This document shows, piece after piece, positions 1 to 8,058 of a DNA stretch of 56,069 bases. Each line of letters begins with the position of its first letter. The first letter of the stretch is position 1. Both the position numbers and the translations under genes were made by a program. The notes below the pieces were generated by a model. It saw only the letters and a program-made list of their open reading frames with translations, made no database searches and had not been told where the DNA came from. The stretch comes from Bulleidia sp. (GTDB lineage: Bacteria > Bacillota_I > Bacilli_A > Erysipelotrichales > Erysipelotrichaceae): NCBI GenBank assembly GCA_016293365.1, contig JAEDEK010000001.1:1-56069 (forward strand). The letters run 5' to 3'.

Positions 1-327
1 ATCCATTTTGGTAACTTTTTTGTGTTTGTTCATAAAACACTTTATTGTGCATTCATCACAGGAAAGGAAGCATATATGGGATTCAGAAAAGAGTTTTAAT
101 GGAGCGGAAATGGTGTCTGTTTCCATTCTGGTGAATCTGATTGCGATGACAATCAGGAAGTACCAGTATGAGCTTGTCAACAAAACCGGTCAAACAATAT
201 ATGTGCTGATAGTGCATATATTGTTCTTCAAGGAAAATGTCACATGGACATAAACAGCCGTAAATGGTGCTGACATGTAAAAGAAGATCTGTTTTTCAAC
301 CTTATTATATATACAATCTGATATATC
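1..327. other. Left edge, no supported gene
   Basis: An 81-codon open frame runs on the + strand from 8 to 253, but it lacks a Shine-Dalgarno sequence and resembles no family I know. On the opposite strand a reading frame with an internal stop contains a stretch with several cysteines and hydrophobic residues, so the region could be the decayed end of a gene lying beyond the window. Neither is convincing. I treat it as non-coding or relic DNA. Confidence 0.4.
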
Positions 328-354
328 AAAAAACAGCACTCTTTACGAGTGCTG
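328..354 (-). terminator. Rho-independent terminator of csp
   Basis: Read on the minus strand, CAGCACTC and GAGTGCTG form an 8-bp perfect stem around a 5-base loop and are followed by a run of six T. It lies about 28 bases after the csp stop codon. Confidence 0.85.
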
Positions 355-381
355 TGTGGTTAGAAGCCTGATTTGAAAGTA

Positions 382-582
382 TCAGTTCTTTGAAACATTT
401 GAAGCCTGAGGACCGCGATTGGATTCCTTCACTTCAAATGTAACGGAATCCCCTTCTTCCAGAGTTCTGAATCCATCACACTGAATTGCAGAATAATGTA
501 CAAATACATCTTTTCCTTCTTCTGTGGTAATGAACCCATAACCCTTTTCGGCATTAAACCACTTGACCTTGCCTGTTGCCAT
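382..582 (-). CDS. csp: Cold-shock protein (CspA family)
   Basis: This 66-residue protein is a single OB-fold cold-shock domain that binds single-stranded nucleic acid and acts as an RNA chaperone in the cytoplasm. Both RNA-binding motifs are visible: KGYGFI (RNP1, about residues 14-19) and DVFVHY (RNP2, about 25-30), after the usual N-terminal GKVKWFNAEKG. Length matches the family (65-70). The start is fixed by AAAGGAG eight bases upstream. It is a monocistronic gene on the minus strand with its own terminator, divergent from metG. A TATACA box near 642 would give a leader of about 50 bases, shorter than the long thermosensor leaders of some cspA genes. Family assignment is secure. Whether it is cold-induced or constitutive cannot be told. 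Confidence 0.95.
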   Translation of the reverse strand: MATGKVKWFNAEKGYGFITTEEGKDVFVHYSAIQCDGFRTLEEGDSVTFEVKESNRGPQASNVSKN

Positions 583-708
583 TATGATGATCTCCTTTTT
601 CTAAGTTGTATCCACAATTAAAACAATGGGGACTTTAATATGTATACACCATTATGATATTCGGAAGGATAAAAAAAAACAAGAAAAATGTCATAAATTG
701 CATACTGA

Positions 709-746
709 TTGTTACATTTTGTGTAACAACATCCTATTTTTATAAT
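709..746 (+). promoter_or_regulatory. metG promoter with inverted-repeat operator candidate
   Basis: A perfect inverted repeat, TTGTTACA and TGTAACAA separated by five bases (709-729), covers the position expected for the -35 box of a TATAAT at 741-746. This is the usual geometry of a repressor operator. The repeat is wider than the Rex consensus and I do not recognise the regulator. The implied transcript would begin near 753 and carry a leader of about 170 bases. Confidence 0.5.
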
Positions 747-920
747 TTGCAGTTGATGTATCAATATTCATATATATGGTGAAAAAGGATGATTCGGGGA
801 TTTTCTGCTCCAATGCACCATTTTTGTATTTCCAAAGATGAAATTCATCCGTATAATGTTAACAGCGTAAAACATGGATTTCCCTATATATTATATGGAA
901 ATCAGAACAGGAGGCACCAT
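747..920 (+). promoter_or_regulatory. Long metG leader with pre-RBS hairpin
   Basis: The implied leader holds no recognisable T-box or SAM riboswitch sequence. It does hold a stem of GATTTCC (877-883) with GGAAATC (897-903), closing an AT-rich loop that ends six bases before the Shine-Dalgarno AGGAGG (909-914). A reading frame in phase with metG is open from 789, but it looks unlike a protein and has no ribosome-binding site. I regard it as untranslated. Confidence 0.4.
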
Positions 921-2864
921 ATGAGTGAAAACAAGGGACCGTATTATATTACAACGGCGATTGCATACACATCCGGAAAGCCTCATATCGGAAACGTATA
1001 TGAGATTGTTCTGGCAGACAGCATTGCCCGTTATAAAAGAATGGTAGGTTATGATGTCCGTTTCCAGACAGGTACAGACGAGCATGGCCAGAAAGTCGAA
1101 GAAAAAGCAAAGGCTGCAGGCAAAACACCGAAGCAGTTTGTTGATGATGTATCTGAAATCATCAAGGGTCAGTTTGACTGCATGAACATTGATTATGACA
1201 AGTTCATTCGTACAACGGATGAATACCATGAAAAGCAGGTTCAGAAGATCTTCAGAAAGCTGTACGATCAGGGTGATATCTATAAGGGACACTATGATGG
1301 TCTGTATTGTCAGGAATGTGAAGCATTCTACACACCATCCCAGATTACAGAAGATGGAAAGTGTCCGGTATGTGGCGGTGAACTGAAGCCGATGCAGGAA
1401 GAAGCTTATTTCTTCAGAATGTCCAGATATGCAGACCGTCTGATGCAGTATATCCAGGAACATCCTCATTTCATCCAGCCGGAGAGCCGTAAGAATGAAA
1501 TGATCAATAACTTCCTCAAGCCTGGATTACAGGATCTGTGTGTATCCCGTACATCCTTCAAGTGGGGTATTCCGGTAGACTTTGATCCAAAGCATGTCGT
1601 CTATGTATGGATTGATGCTCTGACAAACTATATTACCGGTCTTGGCTATGACTGTGATGGAAATCATGATCCATTATATGAAAAGTACTGGCCTGCAGAT
1701 CTGCACCTGATTGGTAAGGATATTGTCAGATTCCATACAATTTACTGGCCGATCATGCTGATGGCACTGGATGTACCACTTCCAAAGCAGATCTTCGGTC
1801 ATCCATGGCTGCTGACAGGTGACTCCAAGATGTCCAAATCCAAGGGTAATGTCATCTATGCAGATGATCTGGTATCTCTTTTCGGTGTGGATGCAGTACG
1901 TTATATCATGATTCATGAAATGCCGTTTGCACAGGATGGTCATATCACATATGATCTGATCATTGAAAGAATCAATTCTGATCTGGCTAACAATCTTGGT
2001 AATCTGGTTAACCGTACACTGTCCATGCAGAACAAGTACTTCAATGGCCTGCTGGCAAATCCACATGTGGATGCACCGGTGGATGAAGATCTCAAGCGTG
2101 TTGTATCTGAAACCGTCAGAAAGGTGGATGAAAACATGGATACACTGCATGTGGCAGATGCTGTTCAGAATATTCTGGATCTGTTCTCCCGCTGCAACAA
2201 GTATATCGATGAAACAGAACCATGGAAACTGGCAAAGGATCCTGATCAGAGCGGCAGACTTGCTACTGTACTGTATAACCTGCTGGAATCCGTACGTATT
2301 GCAGCTGTTCTGTTACGACCATATCTGACAGATACAAGTGCGAAGATTCTTGCTTCTTTGAATACAGAACATACTTCCTATGATTCCGTATTCACATTCG
2401 GACTTCTGGAAGAAGGTAACCGTATCACAGAAAAGCCTGAAATCCTCTTTGCAAGACTGAATGAGAAGGAAGTCATGGAAAAGGTAAATGCAATCCAGGA
2501 TGAGCAGAAGAAAGCTGCGAAAAAAGCACAGGAAACAAAACCTGTTATAGAAATCGGTGATTTTGAAAAGCTGGATCTGAGAGTCGGTAAGGTTGTATCC
2601 TGTCAGAAACATCCTTCTGCAGACAAGCTGCTTGTACTGCAGGTAGACCTTGGTGAAGAAAGCCCACGTCAGATCGTATCCGGACTGGCACAGTGCTACA
2701 CACCTGGTCAGGTGATCGGAAAGAATGTAGTTGTTATTGCCAACCTCAAGAGCACAACACTCAGAGGTGTGGAATCCAACGGTATGCTTCTTGCCGGTAA
2801 ACAGGGTAAGGATATTGAACTGGTTGAAGTCAACGGACTTGAACCAGGATGCAGAATCTCCTGA
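921..2864 (+). CDS. metG: Methionyl-tRNA synthetase
   Basis: This class I aminoacyl-tRNA synthetase charges tRNA-Met in the cytoplasm and is needed for both initiation and elongation. The 647-residue protein has the HIGN signature in KPHIGNVYE near residue 20. Two CxxC pairs lie about residues 130-150 (CQEC and CPVC), forming the zinc knuckle of the MetG type. The KMSKSKGN loop lies near residue 300. The C-terminal 110 residues are an EMAP/Trbp111-like tRNA-binding domain with LDLRVGKV. The start at 921 is chosen over an upstream in-frame ATG at 789 because AGGAGG precedes it and the protein then begins at the family's usual N-terminus. It is apparently monocistronic, closed by a strong terminator. 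Confidence 0.97.
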   Translation: MSENKGPYYITTAIAYTSGKPHIGNVYEIVLADSIARYKRMVGYDVRFQTGTDEHGQKVEEKAKAAGKTPKQFVDDVSEIIKGQFDCMNIDYDKFIRTTDEYHEKQVQKIFRKLYDQGDIYKGHYDGLYCQECEAFYTPSQITEDGKCPVCGGELKPMQEEAYFFRMSRYADRLMQYIQEHPHFIQPESRKNEMINNFLKPGLQDLCVSRTSFKWGIPVDFDPKHVVYVWIDALTNYITGLGYDCDGNHDPLYEKYWPADLHLIGKDIVRFHTIYWPIMLMALDVPLPKQIFGHPWLLTGDSKMSKSKGNVIYADDLVSLFGVDAVRYIMIHEMPFAQDGHITYDLIIERINSDLANNLGNLVNRTLSMQNKYFNGLLANPHVDAPVDEDLKRVVSETVRKVDENMDTLHVADAVQNILDLFSRCNKYIDETEPWKLAKDPDQSGRLATVLYNLLESVRIAAVLLRPYLTDTSAKILASLNTEHTSYDSVFTFGLLEEGNRITEKPEILFARLNEKEVMEKVNAIQDEQKKAAKKAQETKPVIEIGDFEKLDLRVGKVVSCQKHPSADKLLVLQVDLGEESPRQIVSGLAQCYTPGQVIGKNVVVIANLKSTTLRGVESNGMLLAGKQGKDIELVEVNGLEPGCRIS

Positions 2865-2872
2865 TGATTCAG

Positions 2873-2904
2873 GGAATCGGATGATTGTATTCCGATTCCT
2901 TTTC
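2873..2904 (+). terminator. metG terminator
   Basis: GGAATCGGA pairs with TCCGATTCC as a 9-bp perfect stem, followed by TTTT. It lies just after the metG stop. The following 220 bases before nadK contain no gene I can support. Confidence 0.85.
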
Positions 2905-3127
2905 TGTTTGATCAGCTGATTCTGCAGGCAGGGGAAGTCCTCGTTTCCTCCCGGGAGTTTTCGATATAGAAAACATAAGATCCGATAGAGACCATTTCTA
3001 AGAAGTGAATACGGATGATATCATGTGCGGCAATTCTGTTATCCCTGCTTCTGGAACAGAACAGGAAGGTGATACAGGCAGGAAAGATCAGGATAAATGG
3101 TGTATACTAGACAAAAGGAAACAGAAG

Positions 3128-3901
3128 ATGAAGAAATATGCAATCGTAGCACGTCCGGATGAAGTATCGGAAAGACTGGAAATCCGGGCAGATCACTATC
3201 TGACATCGAATGGTTTTATTCGTGACGATGAACATCCGGATACGGTTGTTGTCATCGGCGGAGATGGCACATTTATCCTTGCGGTACACAGGTACATGCA
3301 TTGCCTCAATGAAGTCTGTTTCTTTGGGATTCACACTGGCACACTCGGGTTCTATTCCGATTATCTGGACAAGGATATTTCCGAATTTCTGCATGTTCTG
3401 ACGGATGGTACGGGACAGGAAAAACAGTTTCAGGTACTGCAGGCAAAAACATCAAAGGCCACCTATTATGCAATCAATGAGATCAGAATAGAAAATGCCG
3501 CAAGAACTCAGGTGCTGGATGTCTATGTGGATAAAAAACTGTTTGAGACCTTCCGTGGTACGGGAATGTGTGTATGCACACAGCTAGGCAGTACTGCCTA
3601 TAACAGATCACTTGGCGGTGCGGTCATTCAGGAAGGGCTTGATCTGATTGAACTTGCCGAAATATCCGGTATTCATCACTCACGCTATCGCAGTCTGGAT
3701 GCTCCGATTGTCCTGAAGGCGGAAAGTGTCATTGATCTTGCGTCTGTATCCTTTACAGGAGCACTGCTGGGAGCAGATGCAGAAGTGTTTGAACTGGATG
3801 GTGAAACCAATGTAGAAATCTCTGTCTGTAAAGACAGACAGATCCGCGTTCTGCGGGGAAGAGATATTTCCTACTTTGATCGTTTGAAGAGTTTGTTCTG
3901 A
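3128..3901 (+). CDS. nadK: NAD kinase
   Basis: This enzyme phosphorylates NAD to NADP, the only known route to NADP in bacteria. The 257-residue cytoplasmic protein shows the GGDGT signature (VVIGGDGTFI, about residue 55). It also shows the NE motif in AINEIRIE (about 122) and the glycine-rich LGSTAYNRSLGGAV region (about 160). Length fits the short Firmicute form. An upstream in-frame ATG at 3005 would add 41 residues of low-complexity, unconserved sequence. The start at 3128 has AAAAGGAAA upstream and begins MKKYAIV as homologues do. A TATACT box lies at 3103-3108. The next gene follows after nine bases, so the two are probably cotranscribed. Confidence 0.93.
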   Translation: MKKYAIVARPDEVSERLEIRADHYLTSNGFIRDDEHPDTVVVIGGDGTFILAVHRYMHCLNEVCFFGIHTGTLGFYSDYLDKDISEFLHVLTDGTGQEKQFQVLQAKTSKATYYAINEIRIENAARTQVLDVYVDKKLFETFRGTGMCVCTQLGSTAYNRSLGGAVIQEGLDLIELAEISGIHHSRYRSLDAPIVLKAESVIDLASVSFTGALLGADAEVFELDGETNVEISVCKDRQIRVLRGRDISYFDRLKSLF

Positions 3902-3910
3902 GAGGTAACT

Positions 3911-5452
3911 ATGCGAAACTGGCATTCTTTATATGAAATATTGAAATTTCCACTCCAGATGGTCATGCTCGCACTGATTCTGTGCGGGATCGGAAATCTG
4001 ATTGTTAATCCTTCCTATGGCATCTGTACATTTGTCAGCCATGATGTTCTGAAAATGACAGGACAGATTATTCAAAGAGCAGGTACGTTCCTGATTTCCA
4101 ACTTCCCGCTTGTGTTTCTGATCAATGCTGTGATCAAAAAAGGCTCCAGTGGAATTACGGTTATCTCTGCACTGTTCGGTTACGTATCATTTCTGGTTAC
4201 CACGATGGTACTGGCCCCATCCAATCTGACTACAAATGCTTACAGTTCCATCTTTGGCCTGTCCTTTACCACAAATTATGCATTTTCTTCCAGTGTGACA
4301 AAGTATCCGCTGCAGACAGGATTTGTCGGTGTGTTGATTGTTACCTTTATCACACTGTTCATGTTCGGTGTTTCCAAAAAGAAAAATGAGTATGGCTTTT
4401 TCTCCTTTATTTCCAAGGAAATGTTCTGTGTCATCGGAACGGTTGTTCTGTCTGTTCTGTGTGGTGCTGCTGTATCATTTCTTTGGCCGATGTTTATTTC
4501 TTTTATTCAGCGAATCGTAAACTTCATTGCGACAGATACGACAAATCCAGTCAATATGGCACTGTATGGAATCATGGACCGCATCATGAACATGCTGAAT
4601 CTGAGTGCACTGATCCGTCAGCCGTTCTGGTATACAATTCAGGGTGGAAGCTGGATGTCTCTGACGGGCGCTTCTGTTACGGGTGATGTCAATATCTGGA
4701 CAAGTCAGATTGCTTCTTCCAGTGTGACATCCATTTCCGGCAGGTTCATTACACCTTATTATGTTCTTAATATCTTTGCGGTACCGGGAATGCTTCTGGC
4801 TCTGTATTCCCTTTGTACAGAACCTGTGACAAAACACAGATATACAGGTGCTCTGATTGCAGGTACACTTGTTTCTCTGCTGTGCGGTACACTGCTGCCG
4901 CTGGAAATGATGCTGTTGCTGCTGTGTCCGGTACTGCTGCTGATGCATCTTGGATTGACAGGCATTCTGTTTGCAGTACTGCAGAGTCTGCATATCTATC
5001 TTGGTTATAACTGTTCTTCCACACTGATCCTCTCCGCTCTTCCAGGAACACTTCCTGAGTTTCTTTCCTATATCGGCAGCCCATCGCTTCGTCCGACACT
5101 GCTGATGATTCTGATTGCCGGAATCATTACCGCAGCCATCTATTTCCTTGTTACAAGGCTTTATTTCACAAAACTGTCCGTCGATCTGTTCCGTACGGGA
5201 GATCTGGAAAGATGTGTTGCTGCAGTGATCAAGGGTGTTGGTGGATTGGATAACATCCGGGTGACACAGGCATCATTTGATTCTCTGACAATATCCCTGT
5301 ATGATCCGACAAAACTGCGTCCATCCCGCTTCAGGAGTCTGGGTGTATTCCGTATTTACGATACCAGATCGGGATTCCGCATCAATCTTGGTGCAGGCTC
5401 AATCATGGTTAAAAATGAAATCGAAAAGCAGATCCGCTCAACGGTCAGATAA
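3911..5452 (+). CDS. Degenerate PTS EIICB-like membrane protein
   Basis: This 513-residue protein has roughly ten hydrophobic segments and a small soluble C-terminus (from about 430). It has the layout of glucose-superfamily PTS permeases, which import and phosphorylate sugars. Two active-site features are gone. In the C-terminal EIIB-like domain, DNIRVTQASFDSLTISLYD aligns residue for residue with the family's EN(I)xxxDxCxTRLRxxxxD block, but serine replaces the phospho-accepting cysteine. In the EIIC part the family's GITEPIEF sugar-site motif reads GTLLPLEM. It therefore probably cannot accept phosphate by the normal route. It could be a phosphorylation-independent transporter or a sensor. 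It follows nadK by nine bases with AGAGGT as ribosome-binding site, and its stop codon is embedded in a terminator. Family membership is an inference from aligned motifs. Confidence 0.7.
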   Translation: MRNWHSLYEILKFPLQMVMLALILCGIGNLIVNPSYGICTFVSHDVLKMTGQIIQRAGTFLISNFPLVFLINAVIKKGSSGITVISALFGYVSFLVTTMVLAPSNLTTNAYSSIFGLSFTTNYAFSSSVTKYPLQTGFVGVLIVTFITLFMFGVSKKKNEYGFFSFISKEMFCVIGTVVLSVLCGAAVSFLWPMFISFIQRIVNFIATDTTNPVNMALYGIMDRIMNMLNLSALIRQPFWYTIQGGSWMSLTGASVTGDVNIWTSQIASSSVTSISGRFITPYYVLNIFAVPGMLLALYSLCTEPVTKHRYTGALIAGTLVSLLCGTLLPLEMMLLLLCPVLLLMHLGLTGILFAVLQSLHIYLGYNCSSTLILSALPGTLPEFLSYIGSPSLRPTLLMILIAGIITAAIYFLVTRLYFTKLSVDLFRTGDLERCVAAVIKGVGGLDNIRVTQASFDSLTISLYDPTKLRPSRFRSLGVFRIYDTRSGFRINLGAGSIMVKNEIEKQIRSTVR

Positions 5453-5472
5453 GATCCGGGCGGGTCTTTTTT
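5451..5472 (+). terminator. Terminator overlapping a stop codon
   Basis: AAGATCC and GGGTCTT pair (one G-T) around a GGGC loop, followed by T residues. The first bases are part of the TAA of the EIICB-like gene. Confidence 0.75.
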
Positions 5473-5496
5473 CTGTGCGGGACGCATATGAGACTG

Positions 5497-5505
5497 TGCT
5501 ATAAT
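5497..5505 (+). promoter_or_regulatory. Extended -10 promoter of mutS-uvrA
   Basis: TGCTATAAT is a perfect extended -10 element with no recognisable -35 box. It implies a start of transcription near 5512 and a leader of only about 15 bases before the mutS ATG. Confidence 0.65.
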
Positions 5506-5526
5506 ATGCAGGTTACGAGGTTGTTT

Positions 5527-8058
5527 ATGGCTAAGGAAAAAACACTTTCACCAATGATGCAGCATTATGTTTCCATCAAGGAAAAATATCCGGATACACT
5601 TCTGTTTTACCGTGTTGGCGATTTCTATGAGATGTTCATGGATGATGCGGTTACCGCATCAAAGGAACTGGATCTTGTTCTGACGGGAAAGAGTGCCGGA
5701 CTGGATGAGAAAATACCGATGTGCGGTGTTCCACATCATGCTGTCAGAACCTATCTGACTCGTCTTGCCGCCAGAGGATTCAAGGTGGCGATCGTAGAAC
5801 AGGTACAGGATCCGAAAGAAGCCACGGGTCTTGTGGAAAGAGATGTCATCCGTGTGATTACACCTGGAACAGTCATGGATGAAATCACGGATGAAAAACA
5901 GTCGGTTTATCTTGCTGCGGTGGAAGACTATAAATATGGATATGCGGTTGCTCTGTGCGAAGTGAGTACAGGAGAAAACACCGTTGAGACATGCAGTCAT
6001 AAGGAGAATGCGCTGCTGCAGCTTATTTTGAAAAACAACGCAAGAGAAGTTGTTGTCCGCAGAGGATTTAATGAGCGGCTGATCCGCCGTCTGCGCGAAA
6101 TGCAGGTTGTGATTTCCTATTGTGATCATGATGAGGTTCATCCGGAATATGAACCTCTGACCGGAGAACTGGATAAAGAATATGAAAAGACATGCTATGG
6201 TCTTCTTCTGAATTATCTGGAAGCAACCCAGAAACATGCTCTGTCTCATCTGCAGACATGTCATGTGCAGGAAGAAAATGCCGTACTGTATATGGACTAC
6301 TCCACACAGGCAAATCTGGAACTTACGGTTCCACTGCATGATACCGGCAGACAGATTACCCTGTGGTCCTTTCTGGATTGCTGTAAGAGTTCCATGGGTT
6401 CCAGGCTACTGCGAAAGTGGATTGAAAAGCCATTGATTTCACAGAAAAGAATCGAAGCAAGACTGGATCGGGTAGCCTGGTTGATGCGCAGTTTCATGGT
6501 CAGAAATACAGTGCGTGAAGCACTTTCCAATGTCTATGATCTGCAGAGACTCATCGCCAGATGTGCACTCAACACTGCCAATGCAGTGGATATCCAAAGA
6601 CTGACGAAAACACTGGAACAGGTCCCGGTCATTCAGAAGAAGCTGGATCCGAATCTGTTTTCAGAAGTTGTCAGTATTGATCCCCTGCAGGATCTGTATG
6701 GAAAACTGAAGGACGCATTCTATGATGAACCTGCATTGACAACCGGTGAAGGCGGTATGTTCAGGGATGGCTATAATGAACAGCTTGACGAAGTGCGCTC
6801 CATACAGCGCCATGGAAAGGAATTCATCGCATCCCTGGAAGCAACCGAGCGTGAACGTACGGGATTCCGTACACTGAAGATCGGTTACAACAAGGTCTAT
6901 GGCTATTACATTGAGATTTCCAAGCTGCAGGCAAAGGATGTCAGAGAAGAATGGGGTTATATCCGCAAGCAGACACTCACAAATAATGAACGTTTCATCT
7001 CTCCGGAACTGAAAGAAAAGGAAGATATGATTCTGCATGCCAATGAACGGGCCATTGCGATTGAAAAACAGCTGTTTTCACAGCTGATGGATACCATCCG
7101 CTCCTGTCTGCCGAAACTGCAGAAAATCGCCACTGGACTTGCTTTGGCAGATGTATACTGTGCGCTTGCGGAAGACAGTGCAAAATACGGATATGTACGT
7201 CCTGTCTTTACAGATGGAACGGTGGATATCAAAGGTGGCAAACATCCGATTCTCGATGAACTGATGAAAGATCCGAAATATGTATCCAACAGCCTGTATC
7301 TGGATGATCAGGAAAACATCCTTCTGATCACCGGACCGAACATGGGCGGTAAATCCACATACATGCGCCAGACTGCCCTGATTGTCATCATGGCTCAGAT
7401 CGGCTGTTATGTCCCGGCTTCCTCCTGTCAGATTCCTGTATTTGACAAGATCTTTACCAGAATCGGCGCAAGCGACGATATTCTCTCCGGCCAGTCTACT
7501 TTCATGGTAGAGATGAACGAAGCCAACAGAGCTCTGCAGGAAGCAACAGATCATTCTCTGATTCTGTTTGATGAAATCGGAAGAGGTACAAGTACATATG
7601 ACGGCATGTCTTTGGCTCAGGCAATGATTGAATACATTGCTTCTGTCATTCATGCCAAGACATTATTCAGTACCCACTATCATGAACTGACTGCACTTAC
7701 GGATTCGGTTGGCTGCGTCAGAAATGTGCACGCTGCGGTCAAAGAAGAAGACAAACAGGTCACCTTCCTGTATAAGATAAAGAAAGGACCGGCAGAACAG
7801 TCCTATGGTATCAACGTTGCCAGACTTGCCGGACTGCCGGGGTCCGTACTGGAAAGGGCTGCAGACATCCAGAAAGAACTGGAATCCAAAAAAAGAGTTG
7901 TTCAGCAGTCATTCCAGCTTGTGGAGATGAAAAAGGAAGATCCTTTCAAGGAAAGCATTATCGAACAGATCCGTTCGGTATCCATAGATGATCTTTCTCC
8001 ACGTGAAGCATGGAATATGCTGAATGATCTGTATGAGGAGGTAAGGAAACATGGCTGA
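5527..8058 (+). CDS. mutS: DNA mismatch repair protein MutS
   Basis: MutS recognises mismatches and small loops after replication and recruits MutL. The 843-residue protein has the N-terminal mismatch-binding domain with the Phe-x-Glu wedge in GDFYEMF (about residue 39). The connector, lever and clamp domains follow. The ATPase domain has Walker A GPNMGGKST (about 605), Walker B LILFDEIGRGTSTYDG (about 680) and STHYHEL. The start at 5527 is preferred over an upstream 5488 codon because the family begins at the following KTLSPMMQHY and an ACGAGG lies upstream. uvrA begins eight bases before the mutS stop, so the two are one operon. MutL is not beside it, unlike in B. subtilis. Confidence 0.97.
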   Translation: MAKEKTLSPMMQHYVSIKEKYPDTLLFYRVGDFYEMFMDDAVTASKELDLVLTGKSAGLDEKIPMCGVPHHAVRTYLTRLAARGFKVAIVEQVQDPKEATGLVERDVIRVITPGTVMDEITDEKQSVYLAAVEDYKYGYAVALCEVSTGENTVETCSHKENALLQLILKNNAREVVVRRGFNERLIRRLREMQVVISYCDHDEVHPEYEPLTGELDKEYEKTCYGLLLNYLEATQKHALSHLQTCHVQEENAVLYMDYSTQANLELTVPLHDTGRQITLWSFLDCCKSSMGSRLLRKWIEKPLISQKRIEARLDRVAWLMRSFMVRNTVREALSNVYDLQRLIARCALNTANAVDIQRLTKTLEQVPVIQKKLDPNLFSEVVSIDPLQDLYGKLKDAFYDEPALTTGEGGMFRDGYNEQLDEVRSIQRHGKEFIASLEATERERTGFRTLKIGYNKVYGYYIEISKLQAKDVREEWGYIRKQTLTNNERFISPELKEKEDMILHANERAIAIEKQLFSQLMDTIRSCLPKLQKIATGLALADVYCALAEDSAKYGYVRPVFTDGTVDIKGGKHPILDELMKDPKYVSNSLYLDDQENILLITGPNMGGKSTYMRQTALIVIMAQIGCYVPASSCQIPVFDKIFTRIGASDDILSGQSTFMVEMNEANRALQEATDHSLILFDEIGRGTSTYDGMSLAQAMIEYIASVIHAKTLFSTHYHELTALTDSVGCVRNVHAAVKEEDKQVTFLYKIKKGPAEQSYGINVARLAGLPGSVLERAADIQKELESKKRVVQQSFQLVEMKKEDPFKESIIEQIRSVSIDDLSPREAWNMLNDLYEEVRKHG

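Noticed and set aside
8..253. An 81-codon ORF at the left edge
   Set aside because: It has no ribosome-binding site and no family resemblance. The opposite strand also carries an interrupted frame. There is not enough support for a gene.
709..729. Inverted repeat before metG as a Rex site
   Set aside because: The half-sites TTGTTA and TAACAA match clostridial Rex, but they are nine bases apart instead of six.
789..920. 44-codon in-frame N-terminal extension of metG
   Set aside because: There is no Shine-Dalgarno at 789, the extension is histidine-rich and unlike MetG, and a clear AGGAGG precedes the ATG at 921.
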